Below are positions 6,666-10,615 of a stretch of DNA of 10,615 nt, in pieces. Each line of letters starts with the position of its first letter. The stretch's first letter is position 1. Under the pieces are notes generated by a model. That model made no database searches. It was not told where the DNA came from and saw only the letters and a list, made by a program, of their open reading frames with translations. Both the position numbers and the translations under genes were made by a program. Source of the DNA: Bifidobacteriaceae bacterium (GTDB lineage Bacteria > Actinomycetota > Actinomycetes > Actinomycetales > WQXJ01); assembly GCA_031261885.1 (NCBI GenBank), contig JAISIU010000101.1, forward strand, positions 1 through 10,615. The letters run 5' to 3'.

Positions 6666-6671
6666 AAGCTA
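6666..6671 (-). promoter_or_regulatory. Putative -10 element of the 499-residue membrane-protein gene
   Basis: Minus-strand TAGCTT fits TANNNT and stands six bases (GGGAGC) before the ATG at 6659, the spacing of a leaderless start. No clear -35 is seen 17 bases upstream. Confidence 0.4.
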
Positions 6672-6719
6672 GTGGGTTGAACCTTGTTTGGGGCCGATTC
6701 GTTGGGCACTTTTGGACAC

Positions 6720-6733
6720 GGCAAGCGTTTCCA
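6720..6733 (-). promoter_or_regulatory. Possible LacI/GalR-family operator
   Basis: Minus-strand TGGAAACGCTTGCC resembles the central-CG palindrome bound by LacI/GalR-family regulators (CRE-like consensus TGWAARCGYTWNCW, with two mismatches). It lies about 60 bases upstream of the 499-residue gene, within a 172-bp gap that looks less GC-rich than its surroundings. A single match to a degenerate motif is weak evidence. Confidence 0.2.
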
Positions 6734-6831
6734 CTGATAGCGAACAGAAAGCGCACCGCGACACGCGGACAGACCGTCGGGCCGACATCGGACACCCTAT
6801 TCCGGCCGCACCACCCACCAGCGGTGTGCCC

Positions 6832-7665
6832 TCAGACGTAGGCGCGGGCCCGGTCCATGGCGCGTTCACCGTAGGACGGGCCGAACAGCACGGCGTGGAC
6901 CAGCAGCGGATACAGCTGATGCAGGCCGACCCGTTCCCGCCAGCCCTCGGCCAGCGGCGAGACGGACTCGTAGCCTTCGAGGATCTCGTGCAGCTGCGGG
7001 ATGCCGAACAGCGCGAGCATCGCGAGATCCGTCTCGGCATGGCCGCCGTGCGCCGCCGGGTCGATCACCACCGCACCGGTCCACCCGGGAGTCCCCTCCG
7101 GCCAGGGCGGGGCCGCCCACAGCACGTTCCCGCTCCACAGATCCCCGTGCAGCCGGGCCACGCCGTGGACGAGGCCGGGCTGCGGGGTGTCGAAGTCACC
7201 GGCTTCGAGGCGCGCGCAGACGCGGCCGAACAGGTCCTTCGCGGACTCGGGCAGCGAACCGAGTTTCAGCGCGGCCCTCACGTACGGGACGATCCGGTGG
7301 CGGGAGTAAAAGCGGCCCCACGTGTCGCCGGCCGGATCCGCCGGCGCCGCCGTCACGAAATCCATCGGGGCGCGGCCGATGGCGCCGATCGCACCGCTCC
7401 AACCGGTCGGTGGGCAGCCGTACCACGGCGCGCCCTGGGCGTGCGTGATCGCGAGCGCCCGGCCGAACGTGTGCCCGGCCTCGGCGGCCGGCGCCACCAT
7501 CGCGACACGTTCCTCGGTCAGGTGGTGTTGCGAGGACTCGAAGACGTGGGCGGCGTGCACACCGCCCTGGGGCTCCGCCTCCGCGAGCCACGCCAACCCG
7601 GCGGCCTCGAGGCGGAGGTCGCCGGCGGAGTCGGGGCTCAAATGCTTGGAGAACGTGCGTGCCAC
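6832..7665 (-). CDS. Fructosamine kinase family protein (ketosamine-3-kinase)
   Basis: 277 residues from the GTG at 7665. These kinases have the aminoglycoside-phosphotransferase fold and phosphorylate C3 of sugar-protein ketoamines, which then break down, so they repair glycated proteins. Seen: the catalytic loop LHGDLWSGNVLW (172-183, base Asp175), the metal-binding VIDPAAHGGHAETDLAML (200-217, Asp202), and the family pattern FGRALAITHAQGAPWYG (67-83) with GRFYSRHRIVPYV. Bacterial members often prefer ribulosamines or erythrulosamines; the substrate here is unknown. The frame stays open for 64 codons upstream to 7857, but that part would run into the divergent gene starting at 7847 and has no family similarity, so GTG, reading VARTFSKHLS and leading into EAAGLAWLAEA, is preferred. 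No strong Shine-Dalgarno precedes it. The usual glycine-rich ATP-binding strands before the TFSK strand are absent. The gene stands alone, 172 bp before the next leftward gene. Confidence 0.9.
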   Translation of the reverse strand: MARTFSKHLSPDSAGDLRLEAAGLAWLAEAEPQGGVHAAHVFESSQHHLTEERVAMVAPAAEAGHTFGRALAITHAQGAPWYGCPPTGWSGAIGAIGRAPMDFVTAAPADPAGDTWGRFYSRHRIVPYVRAALKLGSLPESAKDLFGRVCARLEAGDFDTPQPGLVHGVARLHGDLWSGNVLWAAPPWPEGTPGWTGAVVIDPAAHGGHAETDLAMLALFGIPQLHEILEGYESVSPLAEGWRERVGLHQLYPLLVHAVLFGPSYGERAMDRARAYV

Positions 7666-7761
7666 GGTTCTGATTCTTTCGCAAAGTCGGTGTGGATGGG
7701 ACCGGCGGGTGCGAGAAGGGGGGCCAGCCGGAGGCTCACCGGTCCGAGGGGCGACACCCGA

Positions 7762-7803
7762 GTTTTCCACAGAGGAGGTGGGAGAAAACGGCGTCCTCCA
7801 CAG
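7762..7803. repeat. Repeats in the divergent kinase / WXG100-like gap
   Basis: GTTTTC (7762-7767) and GAAAAC (7784-7789) form an inverted repeat. TCCACAGAGG (7767-7776) and TCCACAGG (7797-7804) form an imperfect direct repeat. They lie just upstream of the putative -10 at 7806 and could be regulator sites. The evidence is only their symmetry and position. Confidence 0.25.
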
Positions 7804-7805
7804 GT

Positions 7806-7811
7806 TAGTCT
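7806..7811 (+). promoter_or_regulatory. Putative -10 element of the WXG100-like/hydrolase operon
   Basis: TAGTCT matches TANNNT and would start transcription near 7818. That gives a leader of about 29 bases containing GGAAGG (7831-7836), ten bases before the ATG at 7847. No -35 hexamer is recognised. Confidence 0.3.
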
Positions 7812-7846
7812 CTGCCGCCACCGCCCACCCGGAAGGATAGTGCGCC

Positions 7847-8119
7847 ATGAACGACACGGAACGAAGCGGCGCCGCCGCGCTCGGCCGGGCGGCCGAGGCC
7901 GCCCAGGTGGACGCCCGGCTCTACGCCGACGCGGCGCAGCTCGTCGAACGCGGCCGCGAGGTGCTGGCGGGCGCCGTGCCGTACGCCTGGGTGGCCCCGG
8001 CCGCCACCGCGTACCGCGCGCGCGTCGAGGAGCTGAACGAGGCGGCGCGCGCGGCGCGCGACCACTGCCAGACGGCGGCCGCGGCGGCCGGGGCACACGC
8101 CGGTCTGCTCGGAAACTAG
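7847..8119 (+). CDS. WXG100-like (EsxA-type) small helical protein
   Basis: 90 residues, almost wholly helix-forming and Ala-rich, with no signal peptide or membrane segment. The pattern fits the WXG100 superfamily of type VII secretion substrates: about 90-100 residues, two long helices (roughly 5-42 and 52-84) and a turn with a tryptophan near the middle. Here the turn reads YAWVAPAATAYRARV (46-60), so Trp48-Val-Ala replaces the classic Trp-x-Gly; such relaxed turns, followed by an Ala-rich helix with Tyr-Arg, are common in actinobacterial members. It has one cysteine (Cys74). The stop is 35 bases before the hydrolase start with no promoter between, so the two are probably co-transcribed. 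The likely role is a helical partner or co-secreted chaperone for the hydrolase, by analogy with Esx-type partners of large type VII effectors. No secretion ATPase (EssC/EccC) is in the window. The assignment rests on fold-level features only. Confidence 0.7.
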   Translation: MNDTERSGAAALGRAAEAAQVDARLYADAAQLVERGREVLAGAVPYAWVAPAATAYRARVEELNEAARAARDHCQTAAAAAGAHAGLLGN

Positions 8120-8154
8120 CCAGGCCACTCAACGGAACGGAGGACGGCGAAGCG

Positions 8155-9588
8155 ATGGGACAGGACGCGTTCAGCACCGAGGCGGGCGGCCTCACGGTGT
8201 ACGGCGGCCCAGGCGGCGTCGTCGCGAACATCGAGGAACTGCGCGCCATCGAGGGCACGGTGGCCCGCGCCCAGGAGCTGTTCGAACAGGCCCAAGCCGC
8301 CGCCTACCGAGCCGCGCAGGGCACCGGGGGATGGGCCCACCAGCCCGTGCCAGAAACCGATCCCCGGTTCGAACGGGCCCATGTCACCGGGCCGCTCGCG
8401 CAGCAGGCGTCCGAGATCGCCACCGGCCCGCTCGGCCCCGGCGCCGTCGCCCAGCGAGCCGCTGGCCTGGCCCGCGACCTCGCCGCCGCACGCCACGCCT
8501 ACGAGGACGCGGAGGCCCAGAACACCGAACAGATCAACCTGCTGGACCGCGCCCTCCTGGCCGGCATGGCCATCGGCGGGCCGCTCAACTTACTCACCAC
8601 AATCCCAAACCGGCTCTTGTTCGACGCACTGTTCGGCGACGCCGTCATGCCGGACGGCCGCTATGCCGCCGACATCGTGCGTGACATGGTGCCGCACCTG
8701 CGTGTCACGCTGGCTGGATTCTTCGGGCTTCCAGGCATGGGCGGCACCGGCGCCGCGACGGACGGATGGGAACGGCTATATCAGGAGAAAACTGTCGAGA
8801 CGGAACGCGTGGCGTCGCGCACACCCGGGCGCGTCCCACGTGGCTTCGAGGATCTGACCAAGAACGTGCGGGACGCCCAAGGCCTCGCAGGCAACGGCCT
8901 GCCCACGATCCTTGTGGACAAGCTTCGGGACAAGCGCGGCAAAACCACGTGGATGGTGACGATTCCGGGTATGCGACAGTTCAACCCGCTCGGTCAGGAC
9001 CATCAGCCGCTCGACATGCCCTCGGCGCTGCGGTCGCTGGCCTCGACGTACAGGGATGTGGACGAGGGGGCCCGCGGCGTCAACGACGTCGGCAAGGCCG
9101 TCATGGCGGCCCTCGCCAAGTCCGGCGCCAAGCCGGGCGAAGCCGTCAGGCTCACGGGTCATTCCCTCGGCGGGATCACGGCCGCCAACCTCGCCGCCTG
9201 GCCAGCGTTCAACAAGCGGTACCGCGTCAAGGGGATCATCACCTTCGGCTCACCGATCGCGGATTTCAAGATCCCCCGGTCGACCAAGGTAGTGGCCTTG
9301 GAGCACCGTCAAGACTCGATCGCAGCGCTGTCCGGCAAGAAGCGCCGCCTCGGTCCCAACTTCACGACCATCGCCCGTGACCTCGACGCCGGGAAACGGC
9401 AACAGCAACGCAAGACCTTCGCGTATCTCAAGTCTGGCCACACCATCGGAACTTACGGCGACACCGCGCGCGGACTCGACCAGTCCAAGGATGTCCTCAT
9501 CAAAGGCGCCGGCGTCGACGTCTACGGCGACTTCGATTCAGCTGGCGGTGTCACGCGCTACGAGTACTCGATGAAGCGAGGCCAGTGA
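8155..9588 (+). CDS. Putative type VII-secreted alpha/beta-hydrolase (lipase/esterase-like)
   Basis: 477 residues. The C-terminal half (about 240-450) is a serine hydrolase: the nucleophile elbow VRLTGHSLGGITAANLAAW (331-349, Ser337), a probable acid in VALEHRQDSIAAL (380-392, Asp387) and a probable histidine in SGHTIGTYGD (427-436, His429). The GHSLGG elbow and EHxxD are typical of lipase-like enzymes acting on lipids or esters. The N-terminal half has an Ala/Glu-rich helical region (22-55 and 98-130) like WXG/LXG targeting domains, then a hydrophobic stretch at 133-160 (ALLAGMAIGGPLNLLTTIPN). No Sec signal peptide is seen, so export through the ESX/Ess system with the preceding small protein is inferred. 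The frame is open far upstream to 6688, but that part is antisense to the kinase; the ATG at 8155 has GGAGGA ten bases before it. An intracellular esterase is the alternative. No neighbouring immunity gene is visible. Confidence 0.8.
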   Translation: MGQDAFSTEAGGLTVYGGPGGVVANIEELRAIEGTVARAQELFEQAQAAAYRAAQGTGGWAHQPVPETDPRFERAHVTGPLAQQASEIATGPLGPGAVAQRAAGLARDLAAARHAYEDAEAQNTEQINLLDRALLAGMAIGGPLNLLTTIPNRLLFDALFGDAVMPDGRYAADIVRDMVPHLRVTLAGFFGLPGMGGTGAATDGWERLYQEKTVETERVASRTPGRVPRGFEDLTKNVRDAQGLAGNGLPTILVDKLRDKRGKTTWMVTIPGMRQFNPLGQDHQPLDMPSALRSLASTYRDVDEGARGVNDVGKAVMAALAKSGAKPGEAVRLTGHSLGGITAANLAAWPAFNKRYRVKGIITFGSPIADFKIPRSTKVVALEHRQDSIAALSGKKRRLGPNFTTIARDLDAGKRQQQRKTFAYLKSGHTIGTYGDTARGLDQSKDVLIKGAGVDVYGDFDSAGGVTRYEYSMKRGQ

Positions 9589-9668
9589 GCGGAACGCGAC
9601 GGCTGACGCCCGTGGCGAGGGACGGCATCGGGCGCGTTTCACCAGCGGAAAGTGAGAGAGTTGGGGCC

Positions 9669-10615
9669 ATGACTTCCAAGGTGTCCCTCAGCCATGCCGT
9701 TTCCGCCGTGCCTGCGTACGTCCCGGGCGCGCGGCCCGAGGCGGGACGGCGCGTTTTCAAGCTGTCCAGCAACGAGAACCCGTTCCCGCCGCTTCCGGGC
9801 GTGCTGTCCGCGCTGGCGGACGCCGCCTCGGACGCGAACCGCTACCCGGACATGTACGCCGCGGACCTCTCGGCCGCGCTCGCCGAACACCTCGGCGTGG
9901 ACCCCGAGCAGGTGGCCGTGGCCGGCGGTTCCACGCCGCTGCTGCGTTTCATCCTCACGGCCGTCTGCGACCCGGGGGATGAGCTGATCTACGCGTGGCG
10001 CAGCTTCGAGGCCTACCCGATCCTCGCGACCCTCGCCTCCGTCAAGTCCGTGCAGGTGCCGCTCGTGCCGGAGACGGGCCGGCAGGACCTGCCCGCCATG
10101 TTGAAGGCCGTGACGGACAAGACCCGATGTGTGTTCCTGTGCAGCCCGAACAACCCGACCGGCCCGGCCATGCGCACCGACGAATTCGAGGTCTTTATGA
10201 AGGCGCTGCCCTCGAACATCCTCGTCGTGGTCGACGAGGCTTACCTCGACTTCGTGACGGATCCCGAGGCCGCGAAAGCCTTCAACTACCTGGACAAATA
10301 CCCCAACCTCCTCGTGGCGCGCACGTTCTCGAAGGCCTACGGGTTGGCCGGCCTGCGTGTCGGCTACGCCGTGGGGCGGTCCCGGCTCTGCGCCGCGATC
10401 AAGTCCGCCGCCACGCCGTTCGGCATCAACGCCCCGGCCCAGCTCGCCGCGATGGCGGCGCTGCGCGACTCGGACACCGTGGCGGCGCGGGTCGCCACGA
10501 TCGTCGAACGGCGTGATCGGTTCGTCGCCGCGCTGCGCCAGCAGGGCTGGCAGGTGCCGGACACGCAGGCCAATTTCGTGTGGCTGCCGCTCGGCCAGGA
10601 CACGGTGCCGTTCAC
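9669..10615 (+). CDS. pat: PLP-dependent aminotransferase, aromatic-amino-acid (Pat) / histidinol-phosphate type (partial)
   Basis: The frame is open from the ATG at 9669 to the right window edge (315 codons). It is a fold-type I aminotransferase of the HisC branch, moving an amino group between glutamate and either an aromatic keto acid or imidazole-acetol phosphate, in the cytoplasm. Seen: KLSSNENPFPPLP (31-43), GGSTPLLRF (86-94), YAWRSFEAYPI (108-118), CSPNNPTGP (158-166), VVDEAYLDF (187-195, Asp189 holding the pyridine nitrogen), and TFSKAYGLAGLRVGY (219-233), where Lys222 forms the PLP Schiff base. The start reading VSLSHAVSAVPAYVPG and the YAWRSFEAYPI block favour the actinobacterial Pat subgroup over dedicated HisC, but the two cannot be fully separated by eye. 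About 40-50 residues of the C-terminus are missing. The leader has only a weak purine-rich GAGAG before the ATG. It follows the hydrolase by 80 bases and may have its own promoter. Confidence 0.92.
   Translation, partial: MTSKVSLSHAVSAVPAYVPGARPEAGRRVFKLSSNENPFPPLPGVLSALADAASDANRYPDMYAADLSAALAEHLGVDPEQVAVAGGSTPLLRFILTAVCDPGDELIYAWRSFEAYPILATLASVKSVQVPLVPETGRQDLPAMLKAVTDKTRCVFLCSPNNPTGPAMRTDEFEVFMKALPSNILVVVDEAYLDFVTDPEAAKAFNYLDKYPNLLVARTFSKAYGLAGLRVGYAVGRSRLCAAIKSAATPFGINAPAQLAAMAALRDSDTVAARVATIVERRDRFVAALRQQGWQVPDTQANFVWLPLGQDTVPF

Noticed and set aside
7763..7771. DnaA-box-like TTTTCCACA
   Set aside because: It is a single site with one mismatch to TTATCCACA, with no cluster and no replication genes nearby; an origin is not supported.
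7666..7857. N-terminal extension of the fructosamine kinase up to an ATG at 7857
   Set aside because: It would overlap the start of the divergent gene and its promoter region, is Ser/Pro/Arg-rich and unlike the family; the GTG at 7665 leads straight into the conserved part.
6688..8154. Rightward frame open for 489 codons before the hydrolase start
   Set aside because: It runs antisense to the fructosamine kinase and across the WXG100-like gene in another frame, its composition is that of a shadow frame in GC-rich DNA, and the ATG at 8155 has a good Shine-Dalgarno.
9604..9636. Possible terminator between the hydrolase and aminotransferase genes
   Set aside because: Only a 6-bp CGCCCG/CGGGCG stem with a 16-base loop and a short TTT; too weak to annotate.

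Overview
The window is high-GC DNA with dense coding and GC-rich third codon positions. Its gene families fit a Gram-positive actinobacterium of the Actinomycetales/Micrococcales type: a ribitol-phosphate polymer locus, an actinobacterial-style fructosamine kinase, a WXG100-like secretion pair and an aromatic-aminotransferase/HisC homologue. I cannot place the genus. No tRNA, rRNA gene, IS element, CRISPR array or gene-free stretch over 300 bases was found.

Layout. (1) 1-2899: a cell-envelope polymer region. A family 2 glycosyltransferase, cut by the window edge, reads leftward. Diverging from it across a 153-bp gap is a fused cytidylyltransferase/short-chain dehydrogenase that probably makes CDP-ribitol, with the Acs1/Bcs1 domain order. 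(2) 2900-3017: a convergent gap with two stem-loops that share a 13-base direct repeat and could fold in alternative ways. (3) 3018-4496: purB, adenylosuccinate lyase, reading leftward. Its upstream gap holds a 16-base match to the complement of the 16S rRNA 3' end. (4) 4691-6659: two leftward genes for proteins with Pro/Ala-rich N-terminal regions (about 60 and 430 residues) and a related two-helix membrane module at the C-terminus. (5) 6832-7665: a leftward fructosamine/ketosamine kinase. (6) 7847-9588: a rightward pair, a 90-residue WXG100-like helical protein and a 477-residue protein joining a helical N-terminal half to a GHSLGG serine hydrolase. This looks like a type VII (ESX/Ess-like) secreted lipase or esterase and its small partner. 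(7) 9669 to the end: a PLP-dependent aminotransferase of the Pat/HisC type, cut by the window edge.

The genes fall into separate functional sets rather than one pathway. The first two genes belong to teichoic-acid-like or capsular polymer synthesis. purB, the kinase and the aminotransferase are housekeeping metabolism. The most novel parts are the WXG100-like/hydrolase pair and the paralogous proline-rich membrane proteins. Three leftward genes (the glycosyltransferase and both membrane proteins) carry a TANNNT -10 element exactly six bases before the start codon and no properly spaced Shine-Dalgarno sequence, the arrangement of leaderless transcripts.
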